Shown here one piece after another: positions 1-8,712 of a stretch of 64,000 bases of DNA (the stretch's first letter is position 1; each line of letters begins with the position of its first letter). This DNA is from Salipaludibacillus neizhouensis (GTDB taxonomy: Bacteria; Bacillota; Bacilli; Bacillales; Salisediminibacteriaceae). Where the stretch lies: assembly GCF_002886185.1 (NCBI RefSeq), contig NZ_KZ614147.1:531187-595186 (forward strand), given 5' to 3'. The notes beneath the pieces are model-generated. The model searched no databases and was not told where the DNA came from. It was given only the letters and a program-made list of their open reading frames with translations. A program made the position numbers and the translations under genes.

Positions 1-2
1 GT

Positions 3-80
3 GATCATATAGATGTGAAATATGGGATTGATGAAGGAGCAAACGAACAAATTAGTTCAGGCAAAACATTGGACCATTAA
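3..80 (+). CDS. C-terminal end of an upstream gene, possibly the DUF4212 symporter small subunit (partial)
   Basis: One frame is open from the window edge to a TAA at 78-80 and gives about 25 residues ending in ...SSGKTLDH. The other two forward frames have early stops. The stretch DVKYGIDE resembles the tail of the small DUF4212 membrane subunit that usually precedes VC_2705-type sodium:solute symporters, and such a symporter follows about 100 bp later. The identification is inference from position and a short tail; only the open frame is seen directly. Confidence 0.45.
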   Translation, partial: DHIDVKYGIDEGANEQISSGKTLDH

Positions 81-183
81 AATGAAAAAAATACACTCCA
101 AACCATCACGAGAAGCTTCTACATAATCTACAAATAGCTTTTAAGTGGTTTAAGACAAACAGAAGGTATGAGGGGGATGAAGA

Positions 184-1836
184 TTGGAGAACTCACAGTT
201 TTTTGTTTCGTTAACGTTAATCCTTATTACATTTGGAATTTATATAGGTATTGCTATTTATAATAAAGCTCGTCAAACCTCAGATTTTTACGTAGCAAGC
301 CGAGGTGTACCACCCGTCTTTAATGGTATGGCTATTGGAGCAGACTGGATGAGTGCAGCTTCCTTTATTGGTATGGCTGGAACCGTGATGCTTTTGGGAT
401 ATGATGGGCTAGCGTATATCATGGGGTGGACTGGGGGATACTTACTTCTCACATTTTTATTAGCACCTCAGCTTCGAAAATACGGAAGGTATACTGTTCC
501 AGAGTTTATTGGTGACCGTTACAACAGCCACACAGCGAGAGTAATAGCTGCCATATGTACAATAATTATCAGCTTTACATACTCAGTTGGGCAACTATCG
601 GGCTCAGGTGTAGTTATTGGTCGATTATTGGAAGTTGATGCACGAATAGGTACAATGATAGGAGTTGTACTAATCGCATTCTACGCTGCTTTCGGCGGGA
701 TGAAAGGAATTACTTGGACTCAAGTAGCTCAATATATTATTTTAATTATTGCTTATTTGATACCGGTTATTTTCATGTCCTTGCAAATTACAAATAGCCC
801 TCTTCCATGGCTATCATACGGTCATGTTGTTTCCGAGTTAGGGGAGTTAGACAGGCAGTTAGGTCTATCTGAGTATTTCGCTCCATTTGAAAATGGCTCT
901 AGGTGGCAGTTTATAGCTCTCATGTTCACCTTGATGGCAGGTACAGCGGGATTACCCCACGTAATTGTTCGTTTTTATACCGTTTCTACAATGAAAGCTG
1001 CTCGCTGGTCGGGTGCTTGGGCATTATTATTCATTGGGATTCTTTACCTTTCAGCTCCGGCGTATGCAGCATTTTCACGCTTTATTCTTATGACGAACGT
1101 TGCTGGCCAGCCAATTGATACGCTTCCGGCGTGGACGGAAACGTGGATTAATACGAACTTATTGCAAATTGCAGACGAGAATGGCGATGGGATATTACAA
1201 TGGACAGAAATTATGATCGCCAATGATATCGTAGTAATGGCAACACCGGAAATTGCGAATTTAGGAGTCTTCGTAATTGGTTTAATGGCTGCCGGGGCAA
1301 TGGCTGCGGCGCTTTCAACTGCGGGAGGATTAATGATCTCAATATCTTCTTCTTTTGCACATGATATTTATTATCGTGTTCTTCGTCCAAATGCAACAGA
1401 TGCTAGAAGATTATATGTGGGAAGAATTACGATTGTATCAGCGACAATCCTAGCAGGTCTTGTGGCATTGAATCCGCCAGGAGCGATTACACAAATTGTA
1501 GCTTGGGCATTTGCTTTGGCCTCTGGAACATTCTTCCCAGCCTTGTTACTCGGGGTGTGGTGGAAGAGAGCTAACGGGCCAGGTGTTATATCAGGTATGG
1601 TTGTAGGTCTATTCGTCACATTAACTTATATATTTGCAGCCCAATATGGTGGGTTTACGATTGCCGGAATTATTGATACAGGTGCCGGAATATTTGGTGC
1701 AACAGCAGCAATCATTACGAACATCGTTGTCTCGTTAAACACAAAAGCACCGTCGCAAAAAACCCAGGATGAAGTCAAAGATTTACGATATCCTGAACAA
1801 ATGACATATCAAGATGGAGACGTATGGATGAAGTAG
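184..1836 (+). CDS. Sodium:solute symporter (SSS family, ActP/VC_2705-like)
   Basis: A 550-residue polytopic membrane protein predicted to couple Na+ entry to uptake of a small organic acid such as acetate. The N-terminal segment has the SSS features DFYVASRGVPP and GADWMSAASFIG, followed by about 12 hydrophobic spans. The start is TTG at 184 behind GAGGGGGATGAAG. Residues 331-342 (DENGDGILQWTE) fit the EF-hand calcium loop pattern, in a loop between membrane spans. The substrate cannot be told from sequence; acetate or a related monocarboxylate is the best guess. It probably forms an operon with the partial gene at the window edge. Confidence 0.85.
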   Translation: MENSQFFVSLTLILITFGIYIGIAIYNKARQTSDFYVASRGVPPVFNGMAIGADWMSAASFIGMAGTVMLLGYDGLAYIMGWTGGYLLLTFLLAPQLRKYGRYTVPEFIGDRYNSHTARVIAAICTIIISFTYSVGQLSGSGVVIGRLLEVDARIGTMIGVVLIAFYAAFGGMKGITWTQVAQYIILIIAYLIPVIFMSLQITNSPLPWLSYGHVVSELGELDRQLGLSEYFAPFENGSRWQFIALMFTLMAGTAGLPHVIVRFYTVSTMKAARWSGAWALLFIGILYLSAPAYAAFSRFILMTNVAGQPIDTLPAWTETWINTNLLQIADENGDGILQWTEIMIANDIVVMATPEIANLGVFVIGLMAAGAMAAALSTAGGLMISISSSFAHDIYYRVLRPNATDARRLYVGRITIVSATILAGLVALNPPGAITQIVAWAFALASGTFFPALLLGVWWKRANGPGVISGMVVGLFVTLTYIFAAQYGGFTIAGIIDTGAGIFGATAAIITNIVVSLNTKAPSQKTQDEVKDLRYPEQMTYQDGDVWMK

Positions 1837-2013
1837 AAATAGGGAAAAATTGCTATTAAGTTATGCATGAAGTGTGAACTTCCCATATAGGTTAAGAGCT
1901 TTTTTGGTGATGTCTTAAGCATATGAGGGGTTTTATTATAGTTTTCCTAGAGCGAACAATGTTGTTGCCTGCGAATTCATACGTTTCAGTAGCTTCCTTT
2001 TGAAATATTCTCC

Positions 2014-2041
2014 TATCGTGTGACAACAAAAAATCACGATA
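2014..2041. repeat. Inverted repeat in the htpX upstream region
   Basis: TATCGTG and CACGATA form perfect 7-bp arms around a 14-nt A-rich spacer, about 85 bp upstream of htpX. It could be a repressor operator, since htpX is a stress-controlled gene in Bacillus, or chance. No T-run follows it. Confidence 0.3.
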
Positions 2042-2124
2042 ACTTTCGAGTTGATTTCTCTGTTATTCTATCTAAATCGTGTTAAAATATATGAGGAAGT
2101 ATTGAAAAAAATGGAGGAGTTTGA

Positions 2125-3045
2125 ATGGGAAAACGAGTTTTATTTTTTCTTTTAACAAATATTCTTGTTATGACAACGATTGTGATTGTTTGGTCATTAA
2201 TTACAAGGTTTACTAATTTGGGAGGTTCGTTTGATCTAGGTGCAGACGCTTCTGGATTAGGAATTAATTATACATCGTTAATGGTATTTAGTTTACTCGT
2301 AGGTTTTGCAGGATCATTTATTTCCTTAGCTATGTCACGATGGATGGCTAAAAAAATGATGAAGGTAAAAGTTCTTGACCCGGATGGACAACTATCGAAT
2401 GCAGAACGTGCAGTGGTGGAGAAGGTTCATCGCTATTCACGTGCAGCAGGGTTAATGCACATGCCTGAAGTAGGGATTTATCAGTCTGCAGAAGTAAATG
2501 CTTTTGCGACAGGCCCATCGAAAAAACGTTCTCTAGTTTGTGTTTCAGCAGGCTTGCTTAACAATATGGATGAAGCTGCCGTTGAAGGTGTTATTGCCCA
2601 TGAAGTCGCTCACGTGGCAAACGGGGACATGGTCACGATGACTTTACTCCAAGGTGTTGTGAACACATTTGTTATCTTTTTCGCAAGAATTGCCGCTATT
2701 CTCGTATCAAGGTTAGTGCGGTCTGAAATGGAGTTCATCGTTCGTTTTGCAGCAATTATTGTCTTCCAGATTTTGTTCTCGATTCTTGGAAGTTTAGTCG
2801 TATCGGCATACTCACGGCACCGAGAGTTTCATGCGGACCGTGGAGGTGGGGACTTAGCAGGTCGCGATAAAATGGCTCACGCGCTTCGCTCACTGCAAGC
2901 TCACGTATCACGTGCTACAGTGAAGGACCGCACCGATGATTCCGCGATTCAAACAATGAAGATTAATGGTAAAGGCGGAATGATGAAGCTTTTCTCTTCT
3001 CACCCGGATTTAGATGAGAGAATTGCAAGGTTAGAACAGAGATAG
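2125..3045 (+). CDS. htpX: Membrane zinc metalloprotease HtpX (M48B)
   Basis: A 306-residue membrane-bound protease for quality control of misfolded membrane proteins. Two N-terminal spans (about residues 5-25 and 50-72) precede the M48 domain. The zinc site is HEVAH at 159-163, with the third ligand Glu234 in REFHAD. Further hydrophobic spans lie at about 170-215. Length and architecture match HtpX. The ATG at 2125 has a clear GGAGG sequence. A strong terminator follows the stop, and a group II intron is inserted directly behind it. Confidence 0.95.
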   Translation: MGKRVLFFLLTNILVMTTIVIVWSLITRFTNLGGSFDLGADASGLGINYTSLMVFSLLVGFAGSFISLAMSRWMAKKMMKVKVLDPDGQLSNAERAVVEKVHRYSRAAGLMHMPEVGIYQSAEVNAFATGPSKKRSLVCVSAGLLNNMDEAAVEGVIAHEVAHVANGDMVTMTLLQGVVNTFVIFFARIAAILVSRLVRSEMEFIVRFAAIIVFQILFSILGSLVVSAYSRHREFHADRGGGDLAGRDKMAHALRSLQAHVSRATVKDRTDDSAIQTMKINGKGGMMKLFSSHPDLDERIARLEQR

Positions 3046-3075
3046 TAAATGGAAATAATAGAATAGCGATAGGTA

Positions 3076-3110
3076 AGGGCACTGAAAAAGTTATTTTTCA
3101 GTGCCCTTTT
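3076..3110 (+). terminator. Intrinsic terminator of htpX, target of the intron
   Basis: The stem GGGCACTGAAAAA / TTTTTCAGTGCCC with a short loop is followed by TTTT. The group II intron begins 2 nt after the T-run, the typical position for group IIC introns. Confidence 0.9.
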
Positions 3111-3112
3111 AT

Positions 3113-5002
3113 GTGTGCCCGGCATGTCTAACAACTTGGTGGTGAAAGTCCACTACAGACTTGGTAGTAGGAACTGTTAGCGGAAGGCAAGGGTGTCCAT
3201 CGTGAGGTGGAATCTGAAGGAAGCCGGAAGCAAAATCCTGAGGTGACGAACAGAAATTGGATACAAGGCTGAATAGAGAAGGATGAGTTTGCATAACAAA
3301 ATGAAGTCCTATACTACCCAAATCTCTTACAGTAAATCCAGCACCTATATGGGAGGAAAGTGGTTAGACTTACCCGGGGAGGTCTTACAAGGGTTCCCGA
3401 CAAGAGGGAAGGAATTTCCCACAGGAACAATCATGACAGTGATGGCTTGATGAATTGTAAGAAGTCAGCCGAAGCCATAGTAGTCCAAAAAGAGGATGAA
3501 GGGCTGAACAATAGTAATCTTGGAAGCCGTGGAGGTGAGAGAAATGCAAAGATCACAGACAACATCGAAAGATGGCTATCTACAAGAGAATAGGATGGAA
3601 TCCGAAGGTACAGTAGAAGTGTGTAGTATTTCTCACGGTGAAACGGAAAGAAGAGATGGTGTGAGTCATCTGATAAATAAAGTAGCCAGTCGCTCAAACT
3701 TGAACCAAGCTTATAAAAAGGTGAAGGCTAACAAGGGAGCTGCTGGAGTTGATGGAATGACTGTGAATGAATTGTTTGCTTATCTCGTTCTCAACAAAGA
3801 AGAACTTATAGAACAGATAAAAACAGGTTCATATGAACCACAACCCGTCAGACGTGTGGAAATACCAAAACCGGATGGATCAAAAAGAAAACTTGGCGTA
3901 CCAACTGTACGTGATCGACTTGTTCAACAGGCAATTCTTCAAGTGATCGAGAAGAAAATAGATCCGACGTTTTCGGATAGTAGTTTTGGTTTTAGACCTA
4001 ATCGTAGTGCTCACGACGCAATAAATTGCGCGAAAGAATACTACAAACAAGGATATCGAACAGTAGTAGATATCGATATGAAACAATATTTCGATACGGT
4101 TAATCATGACAAACTCATGTTTCATTTGGAAGAGCACATTAAGGATAAAATAATCCTTACACTTATACGGAAATTCCTAAGGAGTGGTGTGTCTATTAAT
4201 GGAACAATTGTCCCTACTGAAATTGGTGTACCACAAGGAGGAAATATTTCACCGATTTTAAGTAATCTCTTCCTTGATCAATTCGATAAAGAATTAGAGA
4301 AACGTGGACACCAATTCGTCCGGTATGCGGATGACTGTAATATCTACGTTAAAAGTAGAAAAGCAGGAAAGCGTGTCATGAAAAGCGCCACGACATTCCT
4401 TGAGGAGAAACTAAAACTTACCGTTAATCGTGAAAAGAGTGAAATAGGAAGCCCCACGAAACGAAAGTTTCTAGGGTTTTGTCTACACGTCACAAGAAAA
4501 GGTGTAGGATTTCGCCCTCATCAAAAGTCGAAAAGGAACTTTGAGATAAAGCTTAGACAGCTAACCGAACGAAACCGACCGGGTAATATACGACAGGTTA
4601 TCAAAGAAATTAATGAGGTAACAACGGGATGGATCAACTACTACGGGATTAGTTATATGAAAGGCTACATCAAAAGTACTGATCAATGGATCAGACGACG
4701 GATTAGACAAATCATATGGAAACGTTGGAAAAAAGTGAGGACGAAGTATAAAAGTCTTATCACTCTCAAAGTACCCAAACAAAAGGCTTGGGAATGGGCA
4801 AACACACGGAAGGGTTATTGGCGCATTGCGTGTAGTTTTATTTTACACCAAGCCATTACAAACAAAATTCTCGAAGGAATTGGTTTAAAGAACTTAAACC
4901 ACATCTTCGAGAAAGCACACTCAAACTATTGAACCGCCGTATACGGAACCGTACGTACGGTGGTGTGAGAGGTCGGGGGTTAATACCCCCTCCTACTCGA
5001 TT
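3113..5002 (+). mobile_element. Group IIC intron with reverse transcriptase
   Basis: The 5' end reads GTGTGCCCGGCATG, the usual bacterial group II boundary. At the 3' end, domain V is at about 4931-4972, with ACCGCCGTA pairing to TACGGTGGT; a CGC is present where group IIC introns carry their catalytic triad. Domain VI follows (CGGGGG...CCCCC) and the element ends with CTACTCGAT at 5002. Total length is 1,890 nt. The encoded protein lacks an endonuclease domain, as in class C. Insertion directly downstream of an intrinsic terminator is the known target preference. The intron looks intact and potentially mobile. Confidence 0.93.
3544..4932 (+). CDS. ltrA: Group II intron reverse transcriptase/maturase
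   Basis: A 462-residue intron-encoded protein used for splicing and retromobility. The RT domain carries the finger motif GAAGVDGMTV, then FGFRPNRSAHDA, DIDMKQYFDTVNHD, GVPQGGNISPIL and the catalytic YADD. The maturase X domain (GIIM) follows around VTTGWINYYG. There is no HNH endonuclease domain, which fits group IIC. ATG at 3544 is preferred because GGAGGTGA precedes it by five bases; an upstream in-frame TTG at 3520 has no such site. Confidence 0.93.
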   Translation: MQRSQTTSKDGYLQENRMESEGTVEVCSISHGETERRDGVSHLINKVASRSNLNQAYKKVKANKGAAGVDGMTVNELFAYLVLNKEELIEQIKTGSYEPQPVRRVEIPKPDGSKRKLGVPTVRDRLVQQAILQVIEKKIDPTFSDSSFGFRPNRSAHDAINCAKEYYKQGYRTVVDIDMKQYFDTVNHDKLMFHLEEHIKDKIILTLIRKFLRSGVSINGTIVPTEIGVPQGGNISPILSNLFLDQFDKELEKRGHQFVRYADDCNIYVKSRKAGKRVMKSATTFLEEKLKLTVNREKSEIGSPTKRKFLGFCLHVTRKGVGFRPHQKSKRNFEIKLRQLTERNRPGNIRQVIKEINEVTTGWINYYGISYMKGYIKSTDQWIRRRIRQIIWKRWKKVRTKYKSLITLKVPKQKAWEWANTRKGYWRIACSFILHQAITNKILEGIGLKNLNHIFEKAHSNY

Positions 5003-5028
5003 GCAATGAATGAACATTGCCAATACAT

Positions 5029-6255
5029 TTATCCTTTTTCAGTAGCATTCTTTTCCGTTTTATTAATAACCGCGGCACCAACAAGATCCCCAGTAACGTT
5101 CAGTGCTGTTGCTCCCATGCCAATTAGTATATCTATGGCCGCAAGCAATGCAACGGCTTCCATAGGTAGGCCAAGCTGTGCGAAGACAGTAGCGATCATA
5201 ACGATCCCAGCTCCTGGTACTCCAGCTGTTCCGACAGAGACCAAGGTTCCGATTAAGACGACTTGGAAGATAGCAATTATCGAAAGTGGTTCGCCAATGA
5301 CATTGGCGGCGAACACTGTAGAAACGGCAATACGGATCGCCGCACCGTCCATGTTCATGGTCGCACCAAGTGGCAAACTGAAGCCGTATAGACTTTTCTT
5401 CAGACCCAGGTTTTTTGCAGCATTCAAAGTCACAGGGAGCACACCTGTACTACTTTGAGTGACGAATGCAGTAATCATCGGTGTCCGAGCTTCTTTGAAA
5501 AAGCTTATTGGTTTGATTTTTAGAACAATCATTAATAGAACGTAAAGAGCAAGATGTACAATAATTGCAATATACAAGACAACAATGAAATTTCCTAATC
5601 CTAAAAGTGTATCGATCCCTTGATTCCCAATGATGTTGGCAAGAATGGCAAAAACACCAATCGGGATATACTGTAAAATAGCTTTCATAATGATTAGTGT
5701 TAATTCATTTAGCGAATCAAAAGTGTGGTAAAGACGATCGCCCATTTCATTTAAATGGCTAGATGCTCTCATTACAGATAATCCAATCCCGAACACAAGC
5801 GCGGTAAAAATGATACCGAGTAGATTCATTTCGTAAAACCCGGCGATAATATTATCCGGGACAATACTCAGCAGGACTTCAACAATACCCGGATTCTCGG
5901 GTATATCAATATTCTCTGTGCCTGAAAGTGTTATTCCTTCACCCGGATTGAAAAGACTAGCGACAGTAATTCCGACAATGATAGCAAAAGCTGATGTAGC
6001 AAGGTAATACAGAAACACCTTACCTCCCATCCGTCCTAGGTTGCTTGAGCTAGTTTGATTAATCCCAACTATAAGTGTGAAAAAGATGAGTGGGACAATA
6101 ATAAATTGAAGGAGGTTCATTAACAGATCTCCAAATGGAGAGAGGAGTGATGCACTCTCGCCAAATATAAGTCCGACAGTAATTCCCAGGATGAGTGCAA
6201 TCGTAACTTTTTTAATCAGTGATACTTCTAGGTATGCTTTCCAAATTTTTCTCAT
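5029..6255 (-). CDS. Dicarboxylate/amino acid:cation symporter (DAACS family, GltT/DctA-like)
   Basis: A 408-residue membrane transporter for glutamate, aspartate or C4-dicarboxylates driven by Na+ or H+. The family's serine-rich hairpin region appears as TQSSTGVLPVT, and the ion/substrate motif as NMDGAAI. About eight hydrophobic segments are spread over the length. The ATG has AAGGAGGTC just upstream. Its stop lies 27 bp from the intron end, so before insertion it converged closely on htpX. The exact substrate cannot be read from sequence. Confidence 0.9.
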   Translation of the reverse strand: MRKIWKAYLEVSLIKKVTIALILGITVGLIFGESASLLSPFGDLLMNLLQFIIVPLIFFTLIVGINQTSSSNLGRMGGKVFLYYLATSAFAIIVGITVASLFNPGEGITLSGTENIDIPENPGIVEVLLSIVPDNIIAGFYEMNLLGIIFTALVFGIGLSVMRASSHLNEMGDRLYHTFDSLNELTLIIMKAILQYIPIGVFAILANIIGNQGIDTLLGLGNFIVVLYIAIIVHLALYVLLMIVLKIKPISFFKEARTPMITAFVTQSSTGVLPVTLNAAKNLGLKKSLYGFSLPLGATMNMDGAAIRIAVSTVFAANVIGEPLSIIAIFQVVLIGTLVSVGTAGVPGAGIVMIATVFAQLGLPMEAVALLAAIDILIGMGATALNVTGDLVGAAVINKTEKNATEKG

Positions 6256-6398
6256 AACAAGACCTCCTTATATAATAAAATAATTCCGATGTTATTAGTC
6301 AGGTTTAGAGCTAATAAGAGTTAGAATATATGATTGTCTCTCACTTGTCAAAGTTTTGAGGCCGGTTAAGACCCTAGAAAACCCGCATAATACTTGCC

Positions 6399-6448
6399 GA
6401 AGACAAAACAAAGGAAGGACATGTTAGCCCTTCCTTTGTTTTGTCTTC
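6399..6448. terminator. Terminator hairpin downstream of the flavin oxidoreductase gene
   Basis: GAAGACAAAACAAAGGAAGG pairs with its complement at 6429-6448 around a 9-nt loop, a 20-bp perfect stem. It begins 2 bp past the stop of the gene at 6450-7418 and the 3' arm is T-rich on the minus strand. It separates that gene from the DAACS promoter. Confidence 0.75.
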
Positions 6449-6449
6449 G

Positions 6450-7418
6450 CTAGTTAGATAACAACGTATTAAATTCTGTGAACTCGCTCATAATGTTATC
6501 AATGATTTTTTTCACAGGCAAAATATCGTTGATTTCATGAACCCTTGATCCGCTAAAAATAAGTCCATCTTCGGCATCTCCGGCTCTGGATTTCAACAAG
6601 GAATCTAGGATACAGTATCTGTGAGAGCATTTTTTTAAACAAGTAACACATTTGTCAATTTTGACTTTTTTATTTTCACTTATTTTATCTGTAAAAGCGT
6701 TTTTAATAGCCCTGCCTTTTAAACCCACGACAGATTCTATTAAAGTGGTATCGCCTTCTTTGCTGTGAAGGAATTTTTCTTTGAAAGATAGTGGGGCATC
6801 GCACTCTTCACTTGCCACAAATCGTGAACCCATTTGCACTCCGGAAGCACCCATGGCTAGTGCTTTTTTTACGGCTTTTCCATTGATTATCCCACCTGCA
6901 GCAATAACTGGTATATTCACTGCCTCAACAACTTCTGGTAGAATCTCAAAGAGTGCTCGGTCAGTTCCTAGGTGACCGCCTGCTTCAAACCCTTCAACTA
7001 CAACAGCTGAGGCGCCTAATCGTTGAGACATCTTTGCCAACTTTGCTGAAGATACAATGGATATAACTGGCGTATTATAGTCTTTCCCCCAAGAATACAT
7101 ATCTCTTGATATACCCGCGCCTGAGATAATAAAATCTACCTTTTCTTCTAATGCAGCCTTCATTGTTTCAGCAAAATCTGTCATCGCATACAAGACATTC
7201 ACGCCAATATAGCCAACGCCTTGCGTTAATTCCCTCGCTTTTCTAATGTGGGTTTTTAATTCTTCCACAGATATTCCAGTGCCAGAGATGATACCTATTC
7301 CGCCTGCATTTGCAACAGCCGCCGCTAAATTACTTAATGAAATACCTACTCCCATACCACCTTGAATGATTGGTACTGCGGGCTCCATTTGACCGATTTT
7401 TAGTTTTGGAAAATTCAT
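6450..7418 (-). CDS. NAD(P)H-dependent flavin oxidoreductase, nitronate monooxygenase/FabK-like
   Basis: A 322-residue TIM-barrel FMN enzyme. Family features are IIQGGMGVGIS at the N-terminus, VVVEGFEAGGHLG in the middle, and IPVIAAGGI plus GVQMGSRF for phosphate binding. The group covers nitronate monooxygenases and FabK-type enoyl-ACP reductases. An unusual part is a C-terminal insert with closely spaced cysteines (CVTCLKKCSHRYC, about residues 257-269) that looks able to bind metal or an Fe-S cluster. The true substrate is uncertain. It is a single gene with its own terminator. Confidence 0.8.
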   Translation of the reverse strand: MNFPKLKIGQMEPAVPIIQGGMGVGISLSNLAAAVANAGGIGIISGTGISVEELKTHIRKARELTQGVGYIGVNVLYAMTDFAETMKAALEEKVDFIISGAGISRDMYSWGKDYNTPVISIVSSAKLAKMSQRLGASAVVVEGFEAGGHLGTDRALFEILPEVVEAVNIPVIAAGGIINGKAVKKALAMGASGVQMGSRFVASEECDAPLSFKEKFLHSKEGDTTLIESVVGLKGRAIKNAFTDKISENKKVKIDKCVTCLKKCSHRYCILDSLLKSRAGDAEDGLIFSGSRVHEINDILPVKKIIDNIMSEFTEFNTLLSN

Positions 7419-7644
7419 TTAAATCACCCTCTATTGTCCGTAGTGAACATGTTTAAGCGACGTCGAAATGCTTAAAATATTCTAGTGTTTATTGTATCAA
7501 TGGCCAACACCAATAACAGTGACAATTGTCACCAGTTACTGGTATTTGGTCCTAAACATTACAATTTTGTGACAATAGAGAAGAGTGAAAGAGTATGGAT
7601 TAATAATAGAAAACACTCATATTAATAAATAGTAGTTTCTTTGC

Positions 7645-8532
7645 TTAGTAAAGCAATGGTTTAGGTAAATGGAGATTCTTCTCTTGATGACTGACTTTTT
7701 CACCTTTTAAAAGGGAAGTACAAGTTTCAGGGAAATCATACGTGATAAATTGCTGATAATCTGTTGGAAATATATCGGCATCTTTAAAATCTCTATACGG
7801 ATTATCAACGGGGAGAAATTCTCTATTATGCTGACTTTTTAGATGTTTAACAATTAACTCTCCGATATACCTTCCGAGTTTTAAACCTTCCGTATTATCA
7901 GATGGGAAGTGTACGCCTGCATATAGCCTACTAAATGCATTATCATAAGCTACTTTTTGGAGCTTGTTAGATTCCTTTGGAAAGAAATAACTTAACACAA
8001 TTTCCGCGCATCCTGACATTGTAGAATGACCAGATGGATAGGATGGAAAACGTGGGGTGCATAATAACGTTTTCATTGTTTGGTCATATTGATTAGGTCT
8101 TGCACTGTCCCATTTATATTTCAAGTACCATGTTACAATCATAGCGTCAGTAATAGCACCTTGCACTGCAGACAAAATTCTTGCAGCATGAGTAGGACTA
8201 ACATCATAGGTGTCATTTAAACGGTCTATCACAGGTGTCCATTGTTTAGTTGGTACACCAGTTCCATAGTAGATACCAATTCTTCTATTACTATCAGAAA
8301 GGGAATCTAATGTTTTTTGCACGATCAATAATTCCATATCAAAATTTATCTGATTAGGATGCTTGATTGGTAGAATCATTCGATTATTAGTTGGATCAAG
8401 AAATTTTCCATTCTTGTCTCGATTTAAAAAAGTGAGAGGCCATGAGCCAGCTAAAGGGGTAATAGGATTGTCAGGGGACTTATTTTCTCCTGCGTATGGA
8501 GTTTCCGACCAGCGTAAATACGTTTCTTTCAA
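7645..8532 (-). CDS. Vanadium-dependent haloperoxidase / PAP2-superfamily protein
   Basis: A 295-residue protein with the three PAP2 signature motifs in order: KWDSARP (about residue 140), PSYPSGH (about 163) and SRLYAGVHFPSD (about 197-208). This spacing and the lack of transmembrane segments fit soluble vanadium-haloperoxidase-like proteins more than membrane lipid phosphatases. No signal peptide is evident. Substrate unknown: vanadate or phosphate binding is expected from the motifs, but halogenating activity is not proven by them. Confidence 0.8.
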   Translation of the reverse strand: MKETYLRWSETPYAGENKSPDNPITPLAGSWPLTFLNRDKNGKFLDPTNNRMILPIKHPNQINFDMELLIVQKTLDSLSDSNRRIGIYYGTGVPTKQWTPVIDRLNDTYDVSPTHAARILSAVQGAITDAMIVTWYLKYKWDSARPNQYDQTMKTLLCTPRFPSYPSGHSTMSGCAEIVLSYFFPKESNKLQKVAYDNAFSRLYAGVHFPSDNTEGLKLGRYIGELIVKHLKSQHNREFLPVDNPYRDFKDADIFPTDYQQFITYDFPETCTSLLKGEKVSHQEKNLHLPKPLLY

Positions 8533-8643
8533 TTGCTACACCTCCAACATTTCTTCCTTTATCTTATGAAAGGCGCGGAGGATATGCATAGACGAATACA
8601 CATATATCTTGTTTTCTCATCAATAAAGTACAAAGGACCCAAG

Positions 8644-8688
8644 ATGAGTAGTTGCTGTCATCCTTGTATGACAACAACTACTACTCAT
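8644..8688. repeat. Inverted repeat downstream of the serine hydrolase gene
   Basis: ATGAGTAGT-TGCTGTCAT pairs, with a 3-nt bulge, to ATGACAACAACTACTACTCAT. It lies just after the stop of the gene at 8713-9870, so a termination or mRNA-end role is plausible, although no U-tract follows on the minus strand. Confidence 0.4.
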
Positions 8689-8712
8689 AGAGAAGATAAT
8701 ATAGTTAGTTAT

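Noticed and set aside
5006-5458. Forward open frame of 150 codons
   Set aside because: Antisense shadow of the DAACS transporter gene; low-complexity Ala/Thr/Pro composition typical of reverse-strand reads.
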